A stretch of 12,897 bases of DNA from Euryarchaeota archaeon UBA33 (GCA_002506745.1 DAYE01000062.1:4265-17161); one strand, 5' to 3'. Counted from the first letter of the stretch, positions 1 to 6,676 are shown. Notes: generated by a model not told the origin, from the sequence alone. Program-made: numbers and translations.

Positions 1-81
1 CAGGCAATCATCGATTTCGCCCTGAAAAACGCTGAACTCAAACCAGGGGTATCCGCATATCTTAAGCACCTGACGGGATAG
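1..81 (+). CDS. C-terminal end of a GalU-like UTP--sugar-1-phosphate uridylyltransferase (partial)
   Basis: An open frame enters from the left edge and ends at TAG 79-81, giving the last 26 residues of a protein. The tail (QAIIDFALKN, then a short linker, then AYLKHLTG) resembles the closing helix of GalU-type UTP-glucose-1-phosphate uridylyltransferases, which typically end in an alpha helix with an 'ALxxPEL...YLKxL' pattern. Such an enzyme makes UDP-sugars in the cytoplasm, which fits a locus full of UDP-sugar enzymes. The gene is convergent with the minus-strand block, its stop lying 22 bp from the aminotransferase stop. The call rests on a short tail only; a different nucleotidyltransferase or an unrelated protein remains possible. 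Confidence 0.45.
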   Translation, partial: QAIIDFALKNAELKPGVSAYLKHLTG

Positions 82-83
82 AA

Positions 84-105
84 AATCTCCTGAGATACAG
101 AGATT
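84..105. terminator. Small inverted repeat between convergent genes (possible bidirectional terminator)
   Basis: AATCTC at 84-89 pairs with GAGATT at 100-105 around a 10-nt loop, and an alternative tighter pairing ATCTC-CT-GAGAT (85-96) overlaps it. The repeat sits exactly in the gap between two convergent stop codons. There is no long T-run on either strand, so the terminator reading is weak. Confidence 0.25.
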
Positions 106-1204
106 ATCGATGAATGAATTTTTTAATATGATCAACGACATACTGACGTTGTTTTTCGGTTAATTCAGGATACATCGGAATCGAGACGATCTCCAAGGCA
201 AGCTGCTCAGAGACCGGGAACTGACCTTTTCGAAACCCAAACGAAGCATATGCGGGTTGCAGATGTAACGGGATCGGATAATGGATCCCACACTCGATCC
301 CCTGCTGTTTCAGATACGCCATCAATTCGTCACGCTGCTGAATCCGGATTACATACATGTAATACACATGCTTCGCACCCTTCGCCTCAAGGATCCTCCC
401 GACATGTGAAGGTAGATTCTTATCATAAAAACGTGCATGCTCCCGACGCAGCTCTGTCCATTTCAAAAGATGCGAAAGTTTGACATCTAAAATCGCGGCT
501 TGCAGCGCGTCCAACCGATAATTATATCCTTCGATCCGATGCTCATATTTCGTTGTCCGCCCATGGTTCACCAGCAACCGTAGCTTCTCCGCAAGCTCAT
601 CATAGTTTGTGATTAACGCTCCACCATCGCCATAGCAACCGAGATTCTTCGCAGGAAAGAAACTGAAACACGCGATATCACCATAAAACCCGGGTTGATG
701 GCCGTTCCATTCCGCGGCATGTGCCTGCGCGGCATCCTCAATGACGAACAAATCATGTTCCACCGCGATCTCCCGGATCCGTTGCATATCAGGCATCTGC
801 CCGTACAAATCCACCACGATGAGTGCCTTTGTCTTCCGCGTAATCGCCTTCTCTAACACATCGATATTAAGCAGAGCAGTCTGCGGTGACACATCAACGA
901 ACTTGATTTTTCCACCAACATAGGAGATGCATTCTGTCGTCGCAATAAACGTGTTAGGGACCGTGAGGACCTCATCACCTTTTTTTATCCCCGCAGCTAG
1001 TAACGCAAGATGTAATGCTGCAGTCCCATTCGCACACCCGATCCCATGCTTCACCTGACAGAATCTGGCGAAATCCTCCTCGAATTTTTTCACATACGGT
1101 CCCATGATAAACGAACTGCTCTCCAACACGTCCTGAATAGCACTGTTAATCTCTTTTTTAATAGAATGATAATTTACCTTCAAATCCACCAGTGGAACAT
1201 ACAT
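104..1204 (-). CDS. DegT/DnrJ/EryC1 PLP-dependent sugar aminotransferase, WbpE/WlbC-like
   Basis: A cytoplasmic PLP-dependent aminotransferase of 366 aa, the usual family length. Visible family features are NGTAALHLAL (substrate and PLP-phosphate region), an EDAAQAH segment carrying the PLP-ring aspartate, and SFFPAKNLGCYGDGGA with the Schiff-base lysine at about residue 186. The FFP-K-xLGCYGDGGA form is close to WbpE/WlbC, which puts the C3 amino group on UDP-3-keto-GlcNAcA. Two genes upstream is a Gfo/Idh dehydrogenase and directly upstream an N-acetyltransferase, the partners expected for that pathway. ATG at 1204 is chosen over the adjoining TTG at 1207: GGAGAGG (overlapping the TAG of the upstream gene) lies about 6 nt before it, implying coupled translation. 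Related QdtB/FdtB-type 3-aminotransferases are an alternative; neighbours favour the Wbp reading. Confidence 0.82.
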   Translation of the reverse strand: MYVPLVDLKVNYHSIKKEINSAIQDVLESSSFIMGPYVKKFEEDFARFCQVKHGIGCANGTAALHLALLAAGIKKGDEVLTVPNTFIATTECISYVGGKIKFVDVSPQTALLNIDVLEKAITRKTKALIVVDLYGQMPDMQRIREIAVEHDLFVIEDAAQAHAAEWNGHQPGFYGDIACFSFFPAKNLGCYGDGGALITNYDELAEKLRLLVNHGRTTKYEHRIEGYNYRLDALQAAILDVKLSHLLKWTELRREHARFYDKNLPSHVGRILEAKGAKHVYYMYVIRIQQRDELMAYLKQQGIECGIHYPIPLHLQPAYASFGFRKGQFPVSEQLALEIVSIPMYPELTEKQRQYVVDHIKKFIHR

Positions 1205-1216
1205 CAAAAACCTCTC

Positions 1217-1684
1217 CTATAGTGACCGCAGCCTCCGCGCAGGGTTTCCCGCATACACTCCAGACTCCTTGATATCTTTCGTCACAACCGACCCAGCGCC
1301 AATCACCACGTTATCAGTAATTGAGACCGGCAGAATCGTCGCATTCGTCCCAATCGACACGTAACTTCCAACCTTCGTCGGCCTCCACAACGATCGATCA
1401 CCACCCGCTGGTCTTCCTAAGGAAAATAAATCATTGACAAACTTCACCCCATGAGAAATAAAACAGAAATCACCAATCAACACCAGCTCACAGATAAACG
1501 CATGCGACTGCACCCGACAGTTCTTCCCGATCTTGACGTTCCGCTGGATCTCCACAAACGGGCCGATGAAACAATCATCACCGATTTCACATTCATACAG
1601 GTTCACCGGTTCTACCACCGTGACATTCTCCCCGAACGTCACATCCTTTATCTGCACTTTTTTAATCGTTGGCCTATTCTTCAT
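1217..1684 (-). CDS. Left-handed beta-helix sugar N-acetyltransferase, WbpD/WlbB-like
   Basis: A 155-aa acetyltransferase built almost entirely of hexapeptide repeats, e.g. IGDDCFIGPFVEI, KIGKNCRVQSHAFIC, VSIGTNATILPVSI and NVVIGAGSVVTKDI, ending with the GNPARRLRSL signature of the LbH/WbbJ-type family. The QSHAFICE...ISHGVKFVND stretch matches WbpD/WlbB, which uses acetyl-CoA to acetylate the 3-amino group of UDP-GlcNAc3NA; the histidine in ISHGV is in the position of the family's active-site histidine. The frame is open 18 codons further upstream, but ATG at 1684 is preferred because GAGGGTG precedes it at a normal distance and the longer start would overlap the dehydrogenase stop. It lies 19 bp after the dehydrogenase and abuts the aminotransferase, so it is probably co-transcribed with both. 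Confidence 0.8.
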   Translation of the reverse strand: MKNRPTIKKVQIKDVTFGENVTVVEPVNLYECEIGDDCFIGPFVEIQRNVKIGKNCRVQSHAFICELVLIGDFCFISHGVKFVNDLFSLGRPAGGDRSLWRPTKVGSYVSIGTNATILPVSITDNVVIGAGSVVTKDIKESGVYAGNPARRLRSL

Positions 1685-1703
1685 ATACACACCCTCAGCA
1701 ACA

Positions 1704-2717
1704 CTACCCTTTCTTGGCAGCCTTATAGATCTTCTCAATTATCTGAACGGTCTTCAACCCGTCTAACAGATCCGTTGTAATACTTCCCCCATGGACCAAT
1801 ACATCAATCACATTCTCATAGACCTTGTCATGATTAGACATCGACCCGGTGTTCTTCCCATACACATTCGGGGGATTCCCCGGTTCAAGACCGGTGATCT
1901 CATAACCATCAATCGACTGGTACTCCAAGAGGTTCAAATACTGACCACCGACTTTCACGGTTCCTTTCTCCCCAAACAAGGTAATGGAACCTTCCATGTT
2001 TTTCCCAAAGGAATTTATCGTAAAATGAATCGTCCCCAATGCACCATTCGTAAACCGAAGCACCACGACGCCCGTATCCTCAAACTCCACAACACCCTTA
2101 TGCAGATAATTCTCGGTGAACGCCTCGACCTCCTCAACATCACCAACAAACCAATACAACAGATCAATGAAATGGCTATACTGGGTAAACAACGTCCCAC
2201 CATCCATCGCTAGCTTCCCACGCCAATCAGACCCTAGATAGTACTCACGGTTCCGATTCCAGAAACAATTCACCTGCACACTGAGAATCTTCCCTAATTT
2301 TCCTTCATCAATCATCTTTTTTACAGCCTTGACCGGGGGGTTGAACCGATTCTGTTTCACGATGAACAACCGCCGGTTCGTCTCCTCAGCGGTATGAATC
2401 ATCCGCTCACAATCACGTACTGTTGTCGCCATCGGTTTCTCACACAGCACGTTACAGCCGGTCTTCAACGCTTTGATACTATGCTCTGCATGCAGACCAT
2501 TCGGAGTACAAATTGCGATTAAATCGAGATTTTTCTCATCTGTGAGCAATTCATCAAGGGAAAAATACGCTTTACATTGATAGTGTTCAGCAATACTTTT
2601 CGCCCGGTCTTTTTTGATATCGCATACAGCCACTAAGGTACCGAGATTGCTCGCATGTTTCGCATGCTGGGAACCAATATGACCAACACCGACGACAGCG
2701 ATCTGTAACTTTTTCAT
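1704..2717 (-). CDS. Gfo/Idh/MocA family NAD-dependent sugar dehydrogenase, WbpB/WlbA-like
   Basis: A 337-aa oxidoreductase. The N-terminal Rossmann fold begins with GVGHIG (residues 10-15). The family lysine is in CEKPM (K94), and MDGGTLFTQYSHFIDLLYW supplies the downstream catalytic histidine (H182). In WbpB/WlbA this fold oxidises C3 of UDP-GlcNAcA to the 3-keto sugar that the aminotransferase then aminates. The acetyltransferase follows 19 bp downstream and the aminotransferase next, reproducing the WbpB-D-E set in one transcription unit. ATG 2717 is the first methionine of a canonical MKKLQIAVVG start; the SD before it is poor (AGAGAGACGGAC). Substrate cannot be proved from sequence, since many MocA relatives are inositol or other sugar dehydrogenases; the gene set is the main argument. 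Confidence 0.8.
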   Translation of the reverse strand: MKKLQIAVVGVGHIGSQHAKHASNLGTLVAVCDIKKDRAKSIAEHYQCKAYFSLDELLTDEKNLDLIAICTPNGLHAEHSIKALKTGCNVLCEKPMATTVRDCERMIHTAEETNRRLFIVKQNRFNPPVKAVKKMIDEGKLGKILSVQVNCFWNRNREYYLGSDWRGKLAMDGGTLFTQYSHFIDLLYWFVGDVEEVEAFTENYLHKGVVEFEDTGVVVLRFTNGALGTIHFTINSFGKNMEGSITLFGEKGTVKVGGQYLNLLEYQSIDGYEITGLEPGNPPNVYGKNTGSMSNHDKVYENVIDVLVHGGSITTDLLDGLKTVQIIEKIYKAAKKG

Positions 2718-2731
2718 GTCCGTCTCTCTTA

Positions 2732-2785
2732 TCCCACAAGAAAAAACGTGGGGTCACTACCGATATTTCCTCCCCCCTATTTAAG
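2732..2785 (-). promoter_or_regulatory. Putative TATA box and structured leader for the dehydrogenase operon
   Basis: Read on the minus strand, CTTAAATA (2785-2778) resembles an archaeal TATA box; a start site about 25 nt downstream would leave a leader of roughly 38 nt. A purine run AGGGGGGAGG (2778-2769) follows the box, and CCCAC (2752-2748) can pair with GTGGG (2737-2733) around a loop containing six T. This would give the three-gene cassette its own promoter separate from the upstream glycosyltransferase. Pattern only; no transcript evidence. Confidence 0.3.
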
Positions 2786-2803
2786 AATAACAGACATGTT
2801 TTT

Positions 2804-3799
2804 TTACAATTTACTATAGACGATTCCTCGAAGAAAACCAGCACCATACCCTACATGGATCAACAAATAAAACAACACACTGCTTACCACGACGCTGGGC
2901 TTTCGGGTAATCTGCAGGGTACTCACCATCGACATTAGTATATACGCCATAACCAGGCACGGGATCACCCACACAGGTAATAAACCAAGTACTGTCAGCA
3001 ACACAATCAGAACACCACCGAGGATAAACCCTGGTCCAAGTAGATGGAAAAATTTCAAGGTATCAGGATGTTTTTTCACCATCTTTGCCCGCGCAATCCC
3101 ATACCGGTACATCTGATGCCACAACGATCGAACAGAATCCCGTTTAAAATGATACACCTTCGTCCTTGGTGTGTACAAGATTTTATACCCCGCCTTCCGA
3201 AGCCTGATATCAAGTTCATAATCCTGGCCACACCAGAATACGGGGTCAAAACCACCAACCTTTTCAACTGCGTCCTTCCGATAACAGGAGAACGACAGAT
3301 GATCGGTGTATCGCTCCTCTGGAAACACCGCATTCTGAGAAAAGAAACTCCGGCCACCCATGAAACTCAGAAATGCAGCACCAGACACTTCCCCAACAAA
3401 ATTCTGCTTCCCCGGGGAAAGATTCGAGCAGCCAACCGCGACAACATCCGTAGGTAGGTTCTGCAATCTCACCGCAAGCTCTTTTAATAAGTTTTTTTCA
3501 GCAATCACATGACCAGAATAATTCATGAGCATCTCACCAGTCGCATGGTGAATGCAGATGTTCCGACCGACCGAAGTATTCCCTGTCGGGTTTTCAAGTA
3601 TTCGTATATTGGAATGTTTTTTTGCATATTCCTGGGCGATTCCCCTGGTGTTATCCGTACAGTTCCCAATCGCGAGCAATATTTCCATTTTTTCAGAGGG
3701 ATACTCCAATGCAAGCAAAGAATCCAAGCACTGTGAAAGTGTTTTTTCCTCATTTAAGAGCGGTATCAGAAATGAAACCTTCGGAGAATCCTCTACCAT
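2804..3799 (-). CDS. GT2 family glycosyltransferase with C-terminal membrane segments (ExoA-like), DxD lost
   Basis: A 331-aa family-2 glycosyltransferase: an N-terminal GT-A core opening with KVSFLIPLLNEE, then a QDYELDIRLRKAGYKI segment (D193, the usual catalytic-base region), then about three hydrophobic segments near residues 254-272, 274-294 and 303-325, as in ExoA-like membrane-associated enzymes acting on lipid-linked sugars. Two positions are odd. The usual VDGxSTDGT is AIGNCTDNT (I44 replaces the nucleotide-binding Asp), and the usual 'DAH' metal site reads SGH (residues 95-97). It may be metal-independent, altered in donor use, or inactive. ATG 3799 has no SD at normal distance; a strong AGGAGG lies 44 nt upstream, so either the mRNA is leaderless from TATTTAATATT (3823-3833) or an unusual in-frame ATA at 3832 is used. 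It is the first gene of the minus-strand block and is divergent from the nonulosonate cluster. Confidence 0.8.
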   Translation of the reverse strand: MVEDSPKVSFLIPLLNEEKTLSQCLDSLLALEYPSEKMEILLAIGNCTDNTRGIAQEYAKKHSNIRILENPTGNTSVGRNICIHHATGEMLMNYSGHVIAEKNLLKELAVRLQNLPTDVVAVGCSNLSPGKQNFVGEVSGAAFLSFMGGRSFFSQNAVFPEERYTDHLSFSCYRKDAVEKVGGFDPVFWCGQDYELDIRLRKAGYKILYTPRTKVYHFKRDSVRSLWHQMYRYGIARAKMVKKHPDTLKFFHLLGPGFILGGVLIVLLTVLGLLPVWVIPCLVMAYILMSMVSTLQITRKPSVVVSSVLFYLLIHVGYGAGFLRGIVYSKL

Positions 3800-3822
3800 C
3801 TCTTCTGGAAAACAACAGAACG

Positions 3823-3833
3823 TATTTAATATT
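3823..3833 (-). promoter_or_regulatory. Putative TATA box for leaderless glycosyltransferase transcript
   Basis: The AT-only stretch reads AATATTAAATA on the minus strand and is centred about 28 nt upstream of the GT2 ATG at 3799, the spacing expected if transcription begins at or next to the start codon. This would explain the absence of a usable SD there. Archaeal leaderless initiation is well established; that it happens here is inference. Confidence 0.3.
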
Positions 3834-3843
3834 AACCTGATAA

Positions 3844-3849
3844 CCTCCT
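3844..3849 (-). promoter_or_regulatory. Strong but misplaced Shine-Dalgarno sequence upstream of the GT2 gene
   Basis: On the minus strand AGGAGG (3849-3844) is a near-perfect SD, yet no ATG, GTG or TTG in the GT2 frame lies within reach: the ATG at 3799 is 44 nt away. The only in-frame near-start in range is ATA at 3832-3830, 11 nt after the motif. An in-frame TAG overlaps the motif itself (3850-3848), so the protein cannot extend further upstream. It may be a relic of a lost gene or mark an unusual start. Confidence 0.4.
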
Positions 3850-4031
3850 ATAATTTTTTTTTAAATCGATTCCTTGCGTGTATCGAATTTCCACTTCAAA
3901 ATATCCTACTATGTGTTGTTGAAAAAATCTAGAAAAGATTATTGCTAATCCCTTGTTTTGGTATAGAACCATAAACCCAACATTTTTCTAATACTTCCTG
4001 CTTATTCTGTTCATTGATAGCTAGTTGAGAG

Positions 4032-5471
4032 ATGATTCTTACCATGCTCTTTGATGAGTTAATAAAATTTGAAAATAATGAAAAACTTCTAAATTTTTCG
4101 TTTAAGCAGAGTAATACATTAATCTGGCCTTTTGTCAGGGTAGAACTTTTTTTTAAAATCATAGAAAAAGAGGTCCATACAGAGTTTGTAAGCCCACCAT
4201 TAAATTTGGAAATGGCTAAGAAAATGAAATTTAGAGATAAAATTGATTATCTTGTAAAATTACTGTTATATAATCCGTTTTTTATCTCAAAACAATTTGA
4301 TATATTAATAATTGGAAAAAATGGAACTATCTTAAAAGATGGTAAATGGCTCAATAAGGTCAATGATTATTTTGGTTTAGAATATGAAGAACAAACGTTA
4401 TTTTTAGATTTGTCTAATTGGTTTAAATTTAATTTTCCAAGATATCCGAAGTATGTCAAGTGTTTCGATGCCATAAAAGTAAAATCAACAATACAGAACA
4501 TTCTATTTGGAAACGTAAACTCTGAAGATAAAAAAGAAATAGAAAATTTTATAAATTTTTTAAAAAAAGAACTCCCTGTAAAATTAGATGAAAATTTTTA
4601 TAAAGCACTACAAAAGAAGTTGTTGTTTACTTCGTCTGAACTAAAATATTTCGAGCGGGGATGCAAAAAAAAATTTTTAAAAATCAAACCTAAAATTTTA
4701 ATCCTTCAAGATGCCCATTATGGAGGATATGGTCTTATTTCAAAATGGGCTAAAGATCTGGGGATAAAAGTTGCCGAATTCCAACATGGGGTGATAGTTG
4801 AAGCCCATCCAGCATATAATTTCGGCTCGGCTGTTTTCCATAGCGTAGAATGCAAGAAACATCTTCCGGATTATTTACTAACCTACGGTCAATTTTGGAA
4901 TGACCATATGAGAACCCCTGCTGTAAAAATAGTTGTTGGGAATCCTCATTTATCATTGGCACTAGAAAAATTCAAAAATGAAAAACGACAAAACGGAAAT
5001 AAAAAAATCCTTATTATTTCAGAAGGAACGATTAACAGCCCACTTGTTCAATTAACAAAAGAACTTGAAAAAAAATTACAGAATGAAAAATATGAAATAA
5101 TATATCGTATTCATCCCGAGGAAATCGCCTCTGAAGAAGGTTACAAAGAATTGTATACGTGTAAAAATGTTACAATCTCCAAGACTGGAGATATATATGA
5201 TTTGTTCTTTAATAGTGATTATGTGGTTGGATCAGCATCGACCGCTCTGTTTGAGGCTAATGCTTTTCATAAAATTATTTTCATATATGATACCTTTATA
5301 TCAAGATTATATATCCCTTCCGAGCTTGGGATCTGGTTCAAAGATGCAGACGAATTATATTATAAGATAAAAAATATTACCGAGGTCAATAGCAAAGAAA
5401 ATATGGATTATTACTGGGCTGATAACTGGAGCCAAAATTATAAAAAATTTATAGATAGTGTTTTACTTTAA
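4032..5471 (+). CDS. GT-B-like glycosyltransferase with HP and S-S type motifs; candidate nonulosonate (CMP-sugar) transferase
   Basis: A 479-aa soluble-looking protein resembling the capsule-polysaccharide/surface-carbohydrate transferase group. Family-type landmarks are FQHGV (residues 250-254) followed by EAHPAYNF, a nucleotide-binding-like C-terminal half starting near KKILIISEGT (324-333), RIHPEE with His361-Pro362, and VVGSASTALFEA (398-409). HP followed by an S-S/S-T motif in the C-terminal lobe is the donor-binding pattern of CMP-sugar GT-B enzymes (bacterial sialyltransferases, KpsC-type Kdo transferases) and also of CDP-glycerol transferases. As the first gene of a cluster making a CMP-nonulosonate, a pseudaminyltransferase role is an attractive inference. 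No signal peptide or membrane span is evident. Start is uncertain: ATG 4032 has GAGAG directly adjacent, while ATG 4044 (MLFDELIKFE) has the same purines about 9 nt upstream. Confidence 0.7.
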   Translation: MILTMLFDELIKFENNEKLLNFSFKQSNTLIWPFVRVELFFKIIEKEVHTEFVSPPLNLEMAKKMKFRDKIDYLVKLLLYNPFFISKQFDILIIGKNGTILKDGKWLNKVNDYFGLEYEEQTLFLDLSNWFKFNFPRYPKYVKCFDAIKVKSTIQNILFGNVNSEDKKEIENFINFLKKELPVKLDENFYKALQKKLLFTSSELKYFERGCKKKFLKIKPKILILQDAHYGGYGLISKWAKDLGIKVAEFQHGVIVEAHPAYNFGSAVFHSVECKKHLPDYLLTYGQFWNDHMRTPAVKIVVGNPHLSLALEKFKNEKRQNGNKKILIISEGTINSPLVQLTKELEKKLQNEKYEIIYRIHPEEIASEEGYKELYTCKNVTISKTGDIYDLFFNSDYVVGSASTALFEANAFHKIIFIYDTFISRLYIPSELGIWFKDADELYYKIKNITEVNSKENMDYYWADNWSQNYKKFIDSVLL

Positions 5472-5514
5472 ACAGACAAAAAGGACAGATTTACAACGGT
5501 ATACTTGATATGAG

Positions 5515-5523
5515 CATATATAC
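5515..5523 (+). promoter_or_regulatory. Putative TATA box ahead of the pse gene cluster
   Basis: CATATATAC follows the stop of the GT-B gene by about 45 bp, in a 227-bp gap that is by far the largest on the plus strand. A start site about 25 nt downstream would fall near 5542-5546, right at the small ORF start or just beyond it. This suggests a promoter for the pse genes independent of the upstream transferase. Sequence pattern only. Confidence 0.3.
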
Positions 5524-5541
5524 ATCAACAGAAGGGGGAAA

Positions 5542-5634
5542 ATGAACGATACTAATGTTTTTTTATTAGAATGTTACCAAAGGGCAAAAAAAATTACAGA
5601 TTTACTCGATAAGACTCCCTTTAAGAAGAAATAA
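5542..5634 (+). CDS. Possible 30-aa small protein, unknown function
   Basis: ATG 5542 to TAA 5632-5634 encodes 30 residues (beginning MNDTNVFLLECYQRAKKI and ending in a basic KKK tail). GGGGG at 5534-5538 sits 3 nt before the ATG, closer than ideal but purine-rich. It occupies the otherwise gene-free gap between the GT-B gene and pseB. No family is recognised. It could be a genuine small protein, a leader ORF affecting pseB expression, or chance. The rest of the gap (5635-5698) holds only the pseB SD and a 15-codon open stretch overlapping the pseB start, which I do not call. Confidence 0.3.
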   Translation: MNDTNVFLLECYQRAKKITDLLDKTPFKKK

Positions 5635-5698
5635 AAAGGTTTTGTTCATTACTGGTGATGATAGATGACGGAAGACGAAGTGTTAAGGAGTTAATGAC

Positions 5699-6676
5699 AT
5701 GAGCGACATCTTCAAAGATAAAGTAGTTTTAATCACCGGCGGATCAGGATCTTTTGGTAATAAATTCGTCGAAACACTTTTAAGAGAACATGAACCTAAA
5801 ACCATCCGGGTTTTTTCAAGAGGAGAAAAAAAACAACTTGACATGCAACAAAAATTCAACGACGACCGCCTTCGTTTTTTTATTGGTGACGTCCGAGATA
5901 GATTACGATTAAACCGAGCGATGTATGATGTTGACATTCTGATTCACGCTGCTGCATTAAAGCAAGTTCCTACCTGTGAATATAATCCTATTGAGGCGAT
6001 TCGAACAAATATTGATGGTGCCGTAAATGTCATTGATGCGGCCTTGGATCATCAGGTTAAAAAGGTGATGGCTATTAGTACCGATAAGGCAGTTCATCCG
6101 ATTAATTTGTATGGTGCTACAAAGATGACTGCTGAGAAATTATTTATTCAGGCAAATTCTTATGTTGGAAAACAAGATATAAAATTTAGTTGTGTTCGTT
6201 ACGGTAATGTAATTGGTAGTCGTGGAAGTGTGATTCCATTATTTTTAAAACAAAAGGAAAAAGGTGTTCTGACTATTACTAATCCAAATATGACGCGGTT
6301 TTGGTTAACGATTGAACAGGGAGTATCTTTTGTTATTCGTTCAATTGGTAAGATGCATGGTGGTGAAATTTTTATTCCTAAAATACCTAGTATGAAAATT
6401 ATTGATTTAGCAAATACAATAGCACCAGACGCGGAAAAAAAGATTATCGGTAGTCGCCCCGGCGAAAAGATTCATGAAATTTTGATGACTTGTGATGAAT
6501 CACGACATAGTAAGGAGTTTGATGACATGTTTGTTATTGAGCCAGAGCAACCTTTTTTGGATGAAATTAAATTTGCTAATGGTAAAGTTATTCCAGAAGG
6601 TTTTAGTTACTCGAGTGACAATAATAGTGTATGGTTATCTCAGAGAGAACTGAAAGATAAAATTGAGAAGTTATGA
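5699..6676 (+). CDS. pseB: UDP-GlcNAc 4,6-dehydratase (5-inverting), PseB
   Basis: A 325-aa extended SDR enzyme, the usual PseB/FlaA1 length, performing the first step of pseudaminic acid synthesis: UDP-GlcNAc to UDP-2-acetamido-2,6-dideoxy-beta-L-arabino-hexos-4-ulose. NADP-binding TGGSGSFG is at residues 13-20. The family stretch AAALKQVPTCEYNP is followed by STDKAVHPINLYGATK, with the active-site T128-D129-K130 and the Y138/K142 pair. Later come NMTRFWLTIEQGV and SRPGEKIHE, typical of PseB rather than RmlB or GalE. AAGGAG (5685-5690) lies 8 nt before ATG 5699. Codon use changes within the gene: the first hundred or so codons use many C-ending codons (ATC, GAC, TTC) whereas the remainder is strongly T-ending (ATT, GAT, GGT), hinting at a recombinant origin. 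It leads the pse operon; pseC follows 48 bp later. Confidence 0.92.
   Translation: MSDIFKDKVVLITGGSGSFGNKFVETLLREHEPKTIRVFSRGEKKQLDMQQKFNDDRLRFFIGDVRDRLRLNRAMYDVDILIHAAALKQVPTCEYNPIEAIRTNIDGAVNVIDAALDHQVKKVMAISTDKAVHPINLYGATKMTAEKLFIQANSYVGKQDIKFSCVRYGNVIGSRGSVIPLFLKQKEKGVLTITNPNMTRFWLTIEQGVSFVIRSIGKMHGGEIFIPKIPSMKIIDLANTIAPDAEKKIIGSRPGEKIHEILMTCDESRHSKEFDDMFVIEPEQPFLDEIKFANGKVIPEGFSYSSDNNSVWLSQRELKDKIEKL

Larger units (their letters stand above)
3800..4031. other. Divergent intergenic region and composition boundary
   Basis: These 232 bp separate the minus-strand block from the plus-strand cluster. The left edge carries the GT2 regulatory motifs listed separately. On the plus side I see no convincing promoter; the best AT-rich candidate is around 3982-3993. 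Short open frames crossing this region on both strands have no recognisable product and overlap the flanking genes, so I do not call them. GC content changes here from about 50% to about 30% (eye estimate). Confidence 0.5.

Noticed and set aside
1791-2213. Long open frame on the plus strand opposite the dehydrogenase gene
   Set aside because: It is antisense to a clear Gfo/Idh/MocA gene, has no family resemblance and an ordinary low-complexity composition; a coding shadow.
2587-2847. Minus-strand frame bridging the GT2 stop and the dehydrogenase start, behind a strong purine run
   Set aside because: It overlaps the dehydrogenase out of frame and runs through known coding sequence at both ends; the purine run is better read as leader sequence.
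3044-3457. Plus-strand open frame opposite the GT2 gene (and similar frames between 3509 and 3932)
   Set aside because: All are antisense to the GT2 gene or straddle its start, with no recognisable domains or consistent SD.
5655-5702. 15-codon mini-ORF (GTG...TGA) whose stop overlaps the pseB ATG
   Set aside because: It lacks its own SD and is too short to separate from chance; the ATGA overlap is noted but not called a gene.
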